A stretch of DNA of 64,000 bases from JAXGQD01 sp040766665 (GCA_040766665.1 JAXGQD010000007.1:1-64000), one strand, 5' to 3'. Shown: positions 9,259 through 18,821, numbered from the stretch's first letter. Notes: a model not told the origin generated them from the sequence alone. Program-made: numbers and translations.

Positions 9259-9894
9259 CTACTCAAATGTAATTTCCGTAATGCGAATAGCCGGGCTTAA
9301 ACGCTCACCCTCGAGCTGCTGTGCCGCCACAGCCTCTACCACATCCAGGCCTGCCGTAACCTTGCCGAAGGCAGCATACTCACCATCGAGATGCGGAGCG
9401 CTACCCAGCATGATAAAAAACTGCGAGCCTGCAGAATCCTTGGAAATGCTGTTGCGTGCCATGGAAAGCACGCCTAGTTCATGCTTGAGTGTGTTCTCGA
9501 CACCGTTGCTGCGAAACTCCCCTTTGATCGTATAACCCGGTCCCCCACTACCATCGCCATTGGGGTCTCCGCCTTGAATCATGAAACCCGGTACGGCGCG
9601 ATGGAAGGTCAAACCGTCGTAAAAGCCTTCCCCTACCAATTTCTGAAAGTTGGCTACGGTCAGGGGGGCTGTTTCCGGGTAGAGCTCCACATGAATATCA
9701 CCTAAATCCGCTACCTTAATGAGCACACGATTGTTGCTGCCTTCGCTGGAAGCCGTGGGCGGTCCCTGAACAGCAGGATTGCTGCTGCTAGGGGTGGTAA
9801 TAGGTATCCCGGAAGGTGAACTAGAGGGACTACAGGCGCTCAGGGTCAATAACAAAAGCAACAGCAGACTCATTATAATTTTCGGTCTAGTCAT
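9259..9894 (-). CDS. Cyclophilin-type peptidyl-prolyl isomerase, lipoprotein
   Basis: Probable extracellular protein-folding helper anchored as a lipoprotein. ATG 9894 overlaps the end of the upstream decarboxylase gene by 8 nt and has GAGGT 8-10 nt before it. Residues 6-20 are a hydrophobic signal ending in the lipobox LTLSAC. A Ser/Pro-rich linker (about 21-55) leads to the cyclophilin fold: LYPETAPLTVANF, the catalytic-arginine segment FHRAVPGFMIQGGDP, then LSMARNSISKDSAGSQFFI and LDGEYAAFGKV. 211 residues. Translational overlap suggests co-expression with the decarboxylase, but a functional link is not obvious. Confidence 0.9.
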   Translation of the reverse strand: MTRPKIIMSLLLLLLLTLSACSPSSSPSGIPITTPSSSNPAVQGPPTASSEGSNNRVLIKVADLGDIHVELYPETAPLTVANFQKLVGEGFYDGLTFHRAVPGFMIQGGDPNGDGSGGPGYTIKGEFRSNGVENTLKHELGVLSMARNSISKDSAGSQFFIMLGSAPHLDGEYAAFGKVTAGLDVVEAVAAQQLEGERLSPAIRITEITFE

Positions 9895-11167
9895 TTTTCG
9901 CGACCTCATCGAAGAGACCACTGAAGTCAAAGGTGGCAAAATAGTCAGCCGCCGTTTCGGCCCTGCGTATCAGTTTGGCTTTGCCGTCCGTCTGCAAGAG
10001 CACCTCTGCACTGCGCAGTTTCCCGTTGTAGTTGTAGCCCATGGAATAACCATGTGCACCGGTATCGTGCAGGACCAGTAAATCACCGACTGAAATTTCA
10101 GGTAAGGCTCTGTCAATGGCGAACTTATCATTATTCTCGCAAAGGCTTCCTGTCACGTCATATACATGGTCGTGAGGGGCATTCTCCTTCCCCAACACGG
10201 TAATGTGATGATACGCCCCGTACATCGCCGGGCGAATCAAATTGACGGCGGATGCATCCACGCCTACGTACTGCTTGTAGATATCCTTTTTGTGCAGCAC
10301 ACGGGTAAGGATATGGCCATAGGGTGCCAACATAAAACGACCCAACTCCGTATAAATCGCCACATCCCCCATGCCCGCAGGCTCAAGAATGCGTTCATAA
10401 GCTTCACGGACTCCCGCGCCGATTTGGGCGATGTCGGCCGCTTCCTGTTCCGGTCGGTAAGGAATGCCCACACCGCCTGAAAGGTTAATGAATTGAATAT
10501 GACAGCCCAATTCTTCATGCAGTTCACGTGCCGTCTTAAACAGCAGTTCTGCCAATTTCGGATAATAGGCGTTCGAGGTCGAGTTGCTGACTAAAAATGC
10601 ATGAATGCCAAAATGCTTGACTCCTTTGGACTGCAGGATACGGAAGGCTTCGCTGAGCTGTTTGCGTGTCATCCCGTATTTTGCGTCACCCGGCGTATCC
10701 ATAATGCCGTTTTCAATGTCCACATAAAAATGTCCGCCGGGATTGAAACGGCAAGACATCGTTTCGGGAAAAGCCTCTATCATCTCTTCCAAAAAAGCGA
10801 TATGACTGATGTCATCCAAATTGATACAGGCCTGCAATTTGTCAGCCAAAACAAATTCCTCGCGCGGTGTATTGTTGCTGGAAAACATGATTTCCGCTCC
10901 GGAAAAACCACAGCGATCCGCCATCAGCAATTCCGTATAAGAAGAGCAATCCACACCACAGCCCTCCTCCTGCAAAATTTTCAGGATAAAGGGATTGGGC
11001 GTCGCTTTAACGGCAAAATACTCCTTATAACCCTTATTCCAGGCAAAGGCGGCATGGAGTCGCCGGGCATTCTCACGAATACCCTTTTCATCATAAATAT
11101 GTATGGGGGTCGGAAACTCGGCGGCAATCGCTTCAGCCTGCTCAAGTGTAAGAAACGCTTGTTTCAT
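9887..11167 (-). CDS. lysA: Diaminopimelate decarboxylase-like PLP enzyme
   Basis: Fold-III PLP decarboxylase, most like LysA (meso-diaminopimelate to lysine). Start at ATG 11167 with GAAAGGG about 10 nt upstream; 426 residues. The PLP lysine is in YFAVKATPNP; CGVDCSSYTEL, the glycine-rich INLSGGVGIPYRPEQ and, near the C-terminus, GSLCENNDKFA (equivalent of the family's C-E-x-D substrate motif) are present, with LVLHDTGAHGYSMGYNYNG at the end. Related carboxynorspermidine and ornithine decarboxylases share this fold, so the exact substrate is inferred. Flanked by a LicD-like gene and the cyclophilin, not by other lysine genes. Confidence 0.85.
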   Translation of the reverse strand: MKQAFLTLEQAEAIAAEFPTPIHIYDEKGIRENARRLHAAFAWNKGYKEYFAVKATPNPFILKILQEEGCGVDCSSYTELLMADRCGFSGAEIMFSSNNTPREEFVLADKLQACINLDDISHIAFLEEMIEAFPETMSCRFNPGGHFYVDIENGIMDTPGDAKYGMTRKQLSEAFRILQSKGVKHFGIHAFLVSNSTSNAYYPKLAELLFKTARELHEELGCHIQFINLSGGVGIPYRPEQEAADIAQIGAGVREAYERILEPAGMGDVAIYTELGRFMLAPYGHILTRVLHKKDIYKQYVGVDASAVNLIRPAMYGAYHHITVLGKENAPHDHVYDVTGSLCENNDKFAIDRALPEISVGDLLVLHDTGAHGYSMGYNYNGKLRSAEVLLQTDGKAKLIRRAETAADYFATFDFSGLFDEVAKND

Positions 11168-11197
11168 CGGTTTAGCCCTTTCAAAATTTTGTTCCAA

Positions 11198-12142
11198 TCA
11201 TAACACGTCAGCCGGATCTTCGGCATAAATGACATCCGCCCAATAAGCTGTATCAATGTCGAATGCGGCGTAATCAAATCGGCTGTTCGTCGGGACTTCG
11301 CAACGGTAATCCCCGTATAAATCAAGCAACACTTCATGCGCCTTGCCCGGGCAACTGTAAGCCCTTTTACCCAGGGGAATGGTGGCCGTCGGAAAGACTT
11401 GTTGGGTTTTACCGTAGCTGACCGCAATCAGGCCCGACATCGGCATATAAATGGCAAAATCCTCGCCCCGATCCGCCTTGCCCCCCCGCATTAAAGCATC
11501 GCGACGTCTAATCGCCCAGCGCTTGGGCAACAAGGATTTCAGCCAGACTTCCGCTACGCTGACCGCCGCTTCAGGTCCGGCATTTGTGTAGGTGGAATGC
11601 AGTTCCTGACTGCCGTCGCCGCTGCGCCCCACTTCACTGACACTGTCAACACTCGGTCCTTTCAGATTGAGTGCGGCCGTCCACGCCCTGATGCGTTTCA
11701 GGCGCCGGATTTGTTTTTCCTCCGTCGCAGCGACCGTATCAAGGGGCAAAATACTCAGCGAAACCGGGAAAAAGTGATTGTGCAACGGCAGTTCCGGCAC
11801 GCGATGTACGTCGGTGTTCCTGCAATAAAGTCTTGCATAAGGGCGTACGCTGCCTTCCTCTCCCCCCGGCAATTCCAATCCCAGTCGTGGGTAGGCTTTT
11901 AAATCCGCTAAAAGTGCGAGTAATTGCTCGTAATCGTCGCGCTGCAGAACTAAATGCGCATTTTCACTGCCCGCACTGAAGTTGCGCTGGCAGACGGCGG
12001 AACGCAGGCTGTCAAAAAAAAGCGCATAGTTTAAGTTATGGTGTCGGCAAAGTCGGTCGACAACTGAAAGCATAGCCTGGATTAAGGCCTGTGCTGCGGC
12101 AAATCGCGCATCGTTGCTGCTTATTGCTTGTATCTTATGCAT
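11198..12142 (-). CDS. LicD-like nucleotidyltransferase-fold protein, catalytic motif lost
   Basis: 314 residues from ATG 12142 (AGGAAGTGG upstream). The pattern follows LicD phosphocholine/phosphoryl transferases: RLCRHHNLNYALFFDSLRSA aligns with the LicD start (hxIxYxLxxGTLLGA), RDDYEQLL with the RxDYxxL segment, a central FPVSLSILPLDTV with the GIFIDIFPLD segment, and LLDLYGDYRCEVP with the C-terminal YGDYxxxP. Between the first two blocks, the usual metal-binding WDDDxD is replaced by SAGSENAHLVLQ, so it probably cannot catalyse the usual transfer. Only 19 bp from a second LicD-like gene. Assignment is by motif order; function unknown. Confidence 0.6.
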   Translation of the reverse strand: MHKIQAISSNDARFAAAQALIQAMLSVVDRLCRHHNLNYALFFDSLRSAVCQRNFSAGSENAHLVLQRDDYEQLLALLADLKAYPRLGLELPGGEEGSVRPYARLYCRNTDVHRVPELPLHNHFFPVSLSILPLDTVAATEEKQIRRLKRIRAWTAALNLKGPSVDSVSEVGRSGDGSQELHSTYTNAGPEAAVSVAEVWLKSLLPKRWAIRRRDALMRGGKADRGEDFAIYMPMSGLIAVSYGKTQQVFPTATIPLGKRAYSCPGKAHEVLLDLYGDYRCEVPTNSRFDYAAFDIDTAYWADVIYAEDPADVL

Positions 12143-12161
12143 TGGCTTTTGCCACTTCCTA

Positions 12162-12857
12162 TCATGTAAAGACCTGCAGGAGGTCTGCTGAAATTTCAAA
12201 CGAGTACGACTGTAAATCAGACCACTCATCTGTGCTTGGCGCACTTTCAATCCAGTCTAACGCTTCCAGCGGCATGCGGGTTGCGGCGTAATCTTCCGCT
12301 CGCACAGGGAAGATCTGGTAGTAGCGCTTGGGCTGAACCGACTCTTCCCGTTCCATCAGTTCACGTCTTTTTAGTAAGAGTTTTTCCAGCTGTGCAGAAT
12401 CGACACCCGCAGCATTCGAGCCGGACAGCAGTTTAAGGATATTACTTTGCACGGCTTTGAAAGACTTTTCATGCATGGCAGCCAAAAAGCCCGGAACGGC
12501 CAAGAGATGCAGATCGATAAAAATACCCTGGTGCATGGCATAGTCCGCGCTCTCTGTGTGCTCCATCGCGGTTCCGTTGACGCATACACGCATTTGCGGA
12601 TATGGGTACTCGCTTTCGCTAAAGGGTGTCGCCAGATAGAAATAGCGTTTATCCAAAAGTTTGGGAAGTTCGTTTTGCAGTTTTTGATAATCCGGCAAAA
12701 GAAAACCCAGCCCTGAAAGACTCAGCCCTTTAATCGCGGTTTTATTGAGGTAAGCGGCTTTTATGCCTAAAGCGGCACTCAAGCCCAATACTTCGCGGTA
12801 TGCGGCTTGCCTGATGATCTGCACTTGCTCTGCTAATGTGGCTTGAATCGCTTCCAT
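12162..12857 (-). CDS. Second LicD-like protein, catalytic motif absent
   Basis: 231 residues from ATG 12857. After a helical N-terminus (MEAIQATLAEQVQIIRQ) it has LGIKAAYLNKTAIKGLSLSG and LLPDYQKLQNELPKLL, then YFYLATPFSESEYPYPQMRV, a CVNGTAMEH strand and HQGIFIDLHLLAVPG, which matches the LicD signature h.GIFIDIfpLD.vP. The DDD metal-binding block expected between the first two segments is missing. Lies between a BaiN-like flavoprotein gene (31 bp upstream) and the other LicD-like gene. Probably a degenerate or regulatory LicD relative involved in surface glycan decoration, but this is inference. Confidence 0.55.
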   Translation of the reverse strand: MEAIQATLAEQVQIIRQAAYREVLGLSAALGIKAAYLNKTAIKGLSLSGLGFLLPDYQKLQNELPKLLDKRYFYLATPFSESEYPYPQMRVCVNGTAMEHTESADYAMHQGIFIDLHLLAVPGFLAAMHEKSFKAVQSNILKLLSGSNAAGVDSAQLEKLLLKRRELMEREESVQPKRYYQIFPVRAEDYAATRMPLEALDWIESAPSTDEWSDLQSYSFEISADLLQVFT

Positions 12858-12888
12858 GGAGAAAATTATAGCAGTAGTGCAAAATTTC

Positions 12889-14250
12889 TTACACCAAGGA
12901 CAAGGCGGCTTGCTGTCCGGCTGTCGTCCCGGAGGCAAAAGCCCAGTGCAGGTTGTAGCCGCCGCAAGGGCCATGCACATCCAGAACCTCACCTGCGGCA
13001 AAAAGCCCCGGAAGCAATAAAGATTCCAGAGTATAGGGATTAAAATCTTTGCTGTCCAAACCGCCGGCAGTCACCTGTGCGAAAGCAAAGCCCTTCGTGC
13101 CGTTGACTTCCACCGGCCAAGCTTTGGCGGTTTCAATCAGGCGGAGGATTTCCTCTTCGCTTAGTTGTCCCAGTTGTTGATCGTCTGCACCGGAACTGAC
13201 TTTACGAGTCTTATAGCCGCGGGCTTTATTAAAAGCGAGGAAAACCTGCTCGTAGATGACGACCGATAGTTTTTCGGATAGCAGTCCCACAGCCCAAAAA
13301 GGCGCCGGAGTCAGAGGTTCGTTTTTACACAGGGCACGTACAAATTGAGCGGCCTTTTCGCTCGTCATATCCGGCAAAAAATCCACCAGCACATGCAGCT
13401 TACTGTGCTGCTCCAACTCACGTTCCACCCATTCGGAGAGATTCAAAACGCAAATACCGGATAGACCGTAATCGGTAAAAAGGAGTTCCCCGCTTTCACG
13501 CCTCACGGCATTACTGCTTAACTTCAGGCGCAAATCAACGCGGCTGCGGGTCCCGGAGAGACGTTTGGGTAAACGCGGGCAAGTCAGCTGTACCAAAGCC
13601 GGTCGGGGTTTCAGCAGGCGGTGGCCGAATTTCATATATAGGGCGTAGGCTTCCCCGGTGCTGCCCAAGGCCGGAGCGGCCATGCCTCCGGCACAGAGAA
13701 TCACCCGCCGCGCCGAGTATACGCCTCCGCTTTCCGTATGGACCTGAAAGCCGGGACTTTGGTTATGCTCAGACTCATGCAGTTTGAGCGCCGGACGATG
13801 GTCGATGCGACTGACCTTTTCTCCGGTCGCGATCTTGCAGCCACTGTGGAGGAGCGTTGCATTGAGAATGTTTAAAAGTGATTTCGCCTGCAAACTATAG
13901 GGATAAACACGGCCTTCCTCGTTGCGGGTGGCCAAACCCAGCTCATGCCAAAACTTGAGCATTTGCTTGGCAGTCCAAAGATTGAGAATCGGCTCGGTGA
14001 AGCGCATGTTTTCGCCACCGTAGTAGGATGGACTGATGCTCTGATTGCTCATGTTGCAGCGCCCATTGCCGGTAGCCAGTATTTTTTTACCCGTGCTGTC
14101 CTGACTTTCCAGAACCAGGGTTTTTGCCCCCCGTGATGCGGCAGCCAAAGCCGCACATAAGCCCGAAGCACCGCCTCCGATAATCAAAACATCATAGACC
14201 GGGACGGCCTTATGAGCCGTGTATCCTGAAGCACTTGCCTTCTTCATCAA
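12889..14250 (-). CDS. FAD-dependent oxidoreductase, HI0933/BaiN family
   Basis: 453 residues. The Rossmann FAD motif is DVLIIGGGASGLCAALAAA near residue 20, followed by ILATGNGRCNMSN, the family signature; the second dinucleotide strand is RVILCAGGMAAPALGSTG, and the C-terminal FAD-binding segment is GLFAAGEVLDVHGPCGGYNL. This matches the HI0933-like group, of which BaiN in gut clostridia has been linked to bile-acid reduction, though most members are uncharacterised. Start overlaps the stop of the CYTH gene by 4 nt (ATGA), indicating translational coupling. Confidence 0.88.
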   Translation of the reverse strand: MMKKASASGYTAHKAVPVYDVLIIGGGASGLCAALAAASRGAKTLVLESQDSTGKKILATGNGRCNMSNQSISPSYYGGENMRFTEPILNLWTAKQMLKFWHELGLATRNEEGRVYPYSLQAKSLLNILNATLLHSGCKIATGEKVSRIDHRPALKLHESEHNQSPGFQVHTESGGVYSARRVILCAGGMAAPALGSTGEAYALYMKFGHRLLKPRPALVQLTCPRLPKRLSGTRSRVDLRLKLSSNAVRRESGELLFTDYGLSGICVLNLSEWVERELEQHSKLHVLVDFLPDMTSEKAAQFVRALCKNEPLTPAPFWAVGLLSEKLSVVIYEQVFLAFNKARGYKTRKVSSGADDQQLGQLSEEEILRLIETAKAWPVEVNGTKGFAFAQVTAGGLDSKDFNPYTLESLLLPGLFAAGEVLDVHGPCGGYNLHWAFASGTTAGQQAALSLV

Positions 14251-14903
14251 ACCCTGCTCCTTTTTTCTAAAGCCAGGAGACGGCTGAATTTGCTGAGTCG
14301 TATGGCTTGTAAAGCGTAACGTTCTTCAAGAATCTTGCAAAAGGCCATTAAATCCCCGGCTTCTCCTTCGAGCAGCTCGATTTCCAATTCACTGAGCGCT
14401 TCTTCGGCTTGTGCCACACGTAAAAAGCCTCGGTCAATCGCACATTCCATAACGGAATGCCCATACGCAAAGCGTCCATGGCAACGCACAAAATCCGCTG
14501 TATAACGCAGGGTGAGCGTTCCGGCTTGCAGTAAAGCGATTAAAGCCTGCGGCACTTGCGCGTAGAGTTCTGCCCGGTTCAGGGCTTGATTTTGCCAATC
14601 TTGAAACTGCTCATCTTGTAGATGCAGATTGAATTCACCGCGAACACTGACGGCCTCGTTAGCCGCCTGATGCGCTTCTGACAGCGCTGGCCATTTCAGG
14701 GTCAGCATGGCGTCAGGACCCTCTTTTCTGAGCCTGACACTGGCCATGAGGGCAGCCACTTCCGCCTCGGGCGTGTCCAAATATTGTGCGGCAAAGTCCT
14801 CACAGACAAAAGGCTCAAGCAAATAAGGAGTCCAAAAGGCATCCGCCATGATAGCGGCCGCTGTCTGCGCATCACTTACGGCATATTTCGCTTCAATTTC
14901 CAT
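14247..14903 (-). CDS. CYTH-domain protein (triphosphate tunnel fold)
   Basis: 218 residues starting MEIEAKYAV, which holds the defining ExExK motif of CYTH proteins (triphosphatases, adenylate cyclase IV, thiamine-triphosphatase). Downstream, SVRLRKEGPDAMLTLKWP gives the expected R/K pairs of the tunnel, and LSELEIELLEGEAGD supplies the late acidic pair. The likely activity is hydrolysis of inorganic or organic triphosphate with a metal ion; the substrate cannot be told. Overlaps the BaiN-like gene by 4 nt and lies 9 bp after the next gene upstream. Confidence 0.85.
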   Translation of the reverse strand: MEIEAKYAVSDAQTAAAIMADAFWTPYLLEPFVCEDFAAQYLDTPEAEVAALMASVRLRKEGPDAMLTLKWPALSEAHQAANEAVSVRGEFNLHLQDEQFQDWQNQALNRAELYAQVPQALIALLQAGTLTLRYTADFVRCHGRFAYGHSVMECAIDRGFLRVAQAEEALSELEIELLEGEAGDLMAFCKILEERYALQAIRLSKFSRLLALEKRSRV

Positions 14904-14912
14904 ACTTAAGCC

Positions 14913-16067
14913 TCAAAACCGCAGTCGTTTAATTTCATAACGTGTCATGTAAATGATGCTGGACTCTTGGTTGACACTGCCGCCGATGAGATTATCCCGT
15001 AGCGCCAAACTGTGCTGTAAACGCAATGAAGCAGCCGAATAGATGTTGATGTGCTGATTATCTCCAATGGCAAAATACGCCCCATTGGTGCTTAAAGCCG
15101 TTGCCGCCTCACTATAAGGCTCTTCTCCAAACGTTTGGGCATCCTGACTGCTGCCATTCCAATTGTATAGCTGCAGGGGATCATTCTCATTTTTCGCAGC
15201 CAGGATAATGATGCGGCTGTCCACAGCAATGACGGACTTGATGCGCGAAAACTGCAAATTGGCTTGAATGCCTGAACCATCCAAAATACCCACTTGAGTG
15301 CTTGAGGCAAAGAGCATGCGTTGCGGCCCCAAGGCCTTCATATAGGTAATCGGCCCGAAGCCCTCCGGTGTCAATGATAAAAGCTTTTCCCCCAGGGTCT
15401 GGGGATAGAGACTGAAGACATTCACAATGGGAAAACTGACGTCGCTGTCAGTATTCAGTAATGAGACCATGATTCTGGAGTTATCGCTGGAAAACTGCGC
15501 CCCGAGGATAAAACCGGACTGCACCCTGTCCTGCGAAAACCAATCAAAAAGGCCGACCCCCTTGGGGTCAATCACACGCAAAACACCCTTGGTCTCGCGT
15601 CTGTCTAAAACCAGGGCGGCATGCCCGTTTGAACCGACCGCCGCAGACTTAATAGGGTCTTCGGTCTTCCCTTTATAGACTTCACCGTTTGTGGTCAATA
15701 CGCAGTACTTAAAGCCGTCAAACTCCGCCACCAGCGTATACTCACCATTCTGCACGATGATCGGATCCGCCATGATGTAGTCGATGCGCTTCACCTCTGC
15801 CCCGGCAACGTTTAAGATTGCCAAACCACTGCCGTCAATCCAAAGCACATGGTCGACACCCATAGGCAGATAGTTCCCCGCCTCGGAGGTTTTGATATCA
15901 AAGCCGATCTCGTTCAGATTGACGTTTTCCTCGGCCGTTTCTTCTTGGGGCGGAATAAGAAAGACGGTCAGGAGGCTCAGCAGAGCGACTGCCAGAGCCA
16001 CTAAGATGATGCGATTAACCGTACTGAGTCGTTTTTTCTTCTGTAAGCCTTGAGGCTCAGTTTCCAT
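14913..16067 (-). CDS. Membrane-anchored beta-propeller-like protein (DUF5711-like)
   Basis: 384 residues. Basic N-terminus, one membrane helix at about residues 19-39 (IILVALAVALLSLLTVFLI), then an extracytoplasmic part rich in repeating beta strands of the type 'GxxAILNVAGAEVKRID', 'GEYTLVAEFDGFKYCVLTTNGE', 'GHAALVLDRR', consistent with a WD/PQQ-like propeller. Clostridial proteins of this build are grouped as DUF5711; I assign it tentatively. No catalytic motif seen. It follows the DUF4340-like gene, another single-pass membrane protein, so the two may form an envelope complex. Confidence 0.6.
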   Translation of the reverse strand: METEPQGLQKKKRLSTVNRIILVALAVALLSLLTVFLIPPQEETAEENVNLNEIGFDIKTSEAGNYLPMGVDHVLWIDGSGLAILNVAGAEVKRIDYIMADPIIVQNGEYTLVAEFDGFKYCVLTTNGEVYKGKTEDPIKSAAVGSNGHAALVLDRRETKGVLRVIDPKGVGLFDWFSQDRVQSGFILGAQFSSDNSRIMVSLLNTDSDVSFPIVNVFSLYPQTLGEKLLSLTPEGFGPITYMKALGPQRMLFASSTQVGILDGSGIQANLQFSRIKSVIAVDSRIIILAAKNENDPLQLYNWNGSSQDAQTFGEEPYSEAATALSTNGAYFAIGDNQHINIYSAASLRLQHSLALRDNLIGGSVNQESSIIYMTRYEIKRLRF

Positions 16068-16105
16068 GCAGAGGCCTTCCCCTTATCATCAGAGCGGCAA
16101 AAGAC

Positions 16106-17806
16106 TCAGTCGCTTTCAGGCGCTTTATCATAAATGCCGTCGTTTTGTTTTTGTTTCGCTTCGGACAAATAAGCCCAGGTTTCTCTAAAGCCTTTCAAGC
16201 CATTGTTGTTCGTTTCCAACTGTGACTTTTTCATATAGAAACCGCTTGCCTGTCCATTCAAATAGACATAGTAGCTGTTTGCATTGCGCTCGGCAAAATC
16301 CAAACGTATCTGCCAGCCGCCTTCTTCGTCAGGCAAGGCTTTTTGTCGGCAGATCTTGCATATTTGCTTTTCAGAGTATACATGATTTTAAAATCCGCTG
16401 CATAATCTTCCGGGGCTCTGCGATCAACGCCGTCTATCTGTAATGCAATCAGGCTGCGATAAAACTGTTTGAAATAATGCTCCGAACCGGAGCTCGTGAT
16501 GTCGGCATTCCAGCCGTTCACACGAAAGCTCTCTTTTATTTCCGGATCAGCCGTCATTTCTTCTTTCGTCGGCACCATGATTTCGGCTTTGATCTCCTCC
16601 CCCGCATCATTAATCTGCAGCGCTTTCACCGCGTTGATATTGATACTGGCCAGATAAGGATTTAGTAAGTCCATGAGCTTCTGATCGAGCATGCTACTGA
16701 GACATGTTCAGCACAAAAACCAAAGGATACTGGGTCAAGCGCGCATAACGCCTGCCGACCCCCGCTGCAGCGCCGATCTGCAGAGTGCTTTCATCATAAT
16801 CGGACTGCAAAACAATCGTGTAAGCCGGCTTATCCAAGCCATATTCCGCCCAGTCCACTTCACCGTAAGCGACATACTCCTGCGGGTAGAGCAGGGCAAA
16901 CTCACTGACCATGCTATTGATATCGCTGCTCTTGGCATCCCAGAGCATCGGAGCAGTCAGTTGCCATTTGCGCTCAGCCAGGTTCAAGGGCGCGGGTGTC
17001 ACACTGGGGCTTACGCTAGGACTAAGCGTCGGGCCGGGTGTTGGACTGGGAGTCGGCTGTAGCGCTTTATTGATGACGGCAAAACTCAGCTCACTCTGGT
17101 CAGAGGCGCGCATAAAAATCAGCTGTTTAATGCTCTTATTGTCCTGGACTTGGATTTCTCCGCTTAGGTAAGACAAAAGGCCGCGCTGCAAACGTTCAGC
17201 CGGTGTGCTGAGCAAATACACCTTGGGGTCACCGCTGACTTGCGCATAGGCCTCACCTCCGGAGAGGGTTTTGCCAAGCTTAAGCTCCAGCTCAGTCTTA
17301 TCACTGAGCGTATAAAGCACCTTAGCTGTGGGATGCTCAAAACCTACGTCTGCGGGCACATCGGCCGCATCGAAGGCTTTTTTATAGCGGATCGTAAGAA
17401 GACTTTGGACCAGGGTTTGAATTTCAGCTTGATTGACGATATCCCAATCCGGATCCTCTAAAGTGTAAACCGTTTCTGCAGCGGTCTTAGGCTTTTCACC
17501 GGGAGCTTTGACTTCTGCAGGAGTAAAAAACATTTCTCCGGCGGCATTGGTTAGCCGCACGCTGTCCACCTGTTCTTCACCAAGATTAACCAGGTAGACC
17601 GTCGCCGGGTCGATGTCCTCACCCACCGGAATTTCCTGCGTCGTAGGCGCGACGCTGCTGCTTGTGCTCAACTGCGTTTCATTTCCCGGATAGTAATCAT
17701 CGTGATAAAAAATGCGCGAACCCGCAAAAAGACCCAGTAAAAACACCAAGACGATAAGCAGCACTAACAGCAGCTTTGTTTTACTGATACCCTTATCGTT
17801 GACCAA
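16106..17806 (-). pseudogene. DUF4340-like membrane-anchored protein, two frameshifts
   Basis: Three overlapping reading frames make one protein. Part 1 (17806-16694): membrane helix at residues 10-29, linker, then repeated beta-alpha segments with DPDWDIVNQAEIQTLVQSL and LELKLGKTLSGGEAYAQVSG, typical of the DUF4340 family, plus a Pro/Thr/Ser spacer. It stops at ...VFVLNMSQ. Part 2 resumes at once in another frame (SSSMLDQKLMDLLNPYL). Part 3 joins near a T5 run at 16340-16344 (A5 on the coding strand); adding one A gives SADKKALPDEEGGWQIRL and continues to the stop at 16106. One deletion and one insertion leave 1701 nt, 566 residues. The family is found next to gliding/ABC export genes elsewhere; here its role is unknown. 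Confidence 0.65.
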
Positions 17807-17825
17807 AATTGTTCCTCGCCATATG

Positions 17826-17847
17826 AAAAAGCGTCACTTGCGACGCT
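17826..17847 (-). terminator. Intrinsic terminator after the acyl-ACP thioesterase gene
   Basis: On the minus strand AGCGTC-GCAAGT-GACGCT is followed by TTTTTC. The stem is only 6 bp but is perfect and has a T-run. It lies 95 bp after the thioesterase stop and 20 bp before the DUF4340-like start, so it separates the two or acts as an attenuator. Confidence 0.55.
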
Positions 17848-17942
17848 GAATAAAACAACGTATCTGTTTCAGCCTTATTATAGCGCCTTTATGATTGAGA
17901 GACAGTCACAAAATGTGAGGAAAGACAAAGTTTCACAATCGT

Positions 17943-18821
17943 TCAAACTTGCTTCAAAAAGCCGGCCTCTTCACGTTCCTGGAGAAGATTGTGACAAAAC
18001 AGCTGCGCCTTAAAACAAAGCGAGCCGTCCTCCTTCAGCGCATGGATATAAGCATCGGCAAAAGCCTCCCCCGGATCTGTCTTCTTCTGCCCTAACCAAG
18101 CCAGGCTTTGTTCCGGCGTCACGTCCGCGCCCTTAGTCAGATAAACATCGACCAGGTCACCGCTGTATAGCTCACTCAGAAAATTAATATCAATGCCCAG
18201 CACCGCTTGATCCGCCATACCGGCAGCCTGCATCACGTCCATGCACCAAGCGATATAGCGCGTATTGCTCATATGTCCGTTGATGTCGCTGTCACTGAAT
18301 TCTGCGCGTTTCTTATAGCAAAGAGTGTATTCAGGCATGAGGTAGGAACCGCGAAAACGCTTGGGTTTCATGCCGATGGCGCTCTCCTCCACCCATTTGC
18401 CCAGGATGCCGTTTCCGACGGTCTCCAAACGCAAGGGTCTATGTGTTGCTGCGTCCGCAACAAACCAGGACGCACAGGCCCCGCCCAGCCATTCTGTGCC
18501 ACTGCTGAAGCTATATTCACGATTAATAAAAAGCGCGTTCTGTAAGCCCGGCCAAGAAGTATAAGTCAGCACTTCTCTGGCCAGAGGCAGGCGCTTTAAG
18601 CGAATCGAGATGCCGTTCACGATCCAGGCGTAGCCGATTTCCCGGATGTCGGCGTGATCCTTTTGCAATTCATAAAGATTGACCGAGGCGACTTCCTGCA
18701 TGTATTGAAAAATGCGGTCCACATGCATTTGGCGGTAGGGGTTGATTTCACTGTCCAAAACACGCATATCGATGCTGCTGACCGGCGTGTCATTGACATA
18801 GCGATGTCGTTCATTAAACAT
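17943..18821 (-). CDS. Acyl-ACP thioesterase
   Basis: Releases free fatty acid from acyl carrier protein. 292 residues with two hot-dog domains, the usual bacterial FatA-like form. Domain 1 (about 5-140) has YRQMHVDRIFQYMQEVASVN and the YAWIVNGISIRLKRLP strand-turn; domain 2 (about 160-285) carries FSDSDINGHMSNTRYIAW, with the D-x-N-x-H residues used in catalysis. No fatty-acid synthesis genes are adjacent, so substrate chain length and role (membrane turnover or lipoate/fatty acid supply) cannot be told. Confidence 0.9.
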   Translation of the reverse strand: MFNERHRYVNDTPVSSIDMRVLDSEINPYRQMHVDRIFQYMQEVASVNLYELQKDHADIREIGYAWIVNGISIRLKRLPLAREVLTYTSWPGLQNALFINREYSFSSGTEWLGGACASWFVADAATHRPLRLETVGNGILGKWVEESAIGMKPKRFRGSYLMPEYTLCYKKRAEFSDSDINGHMSNTRYIAWCMDVMQAAGMADQAVLGIDINFLSELYSGDLVDVYLTKGADVTPEQSLAWLGQKKTDPGEAFADAYIHALKEDGSLCFKAQLFCHNLLQEREEAGFLKQV

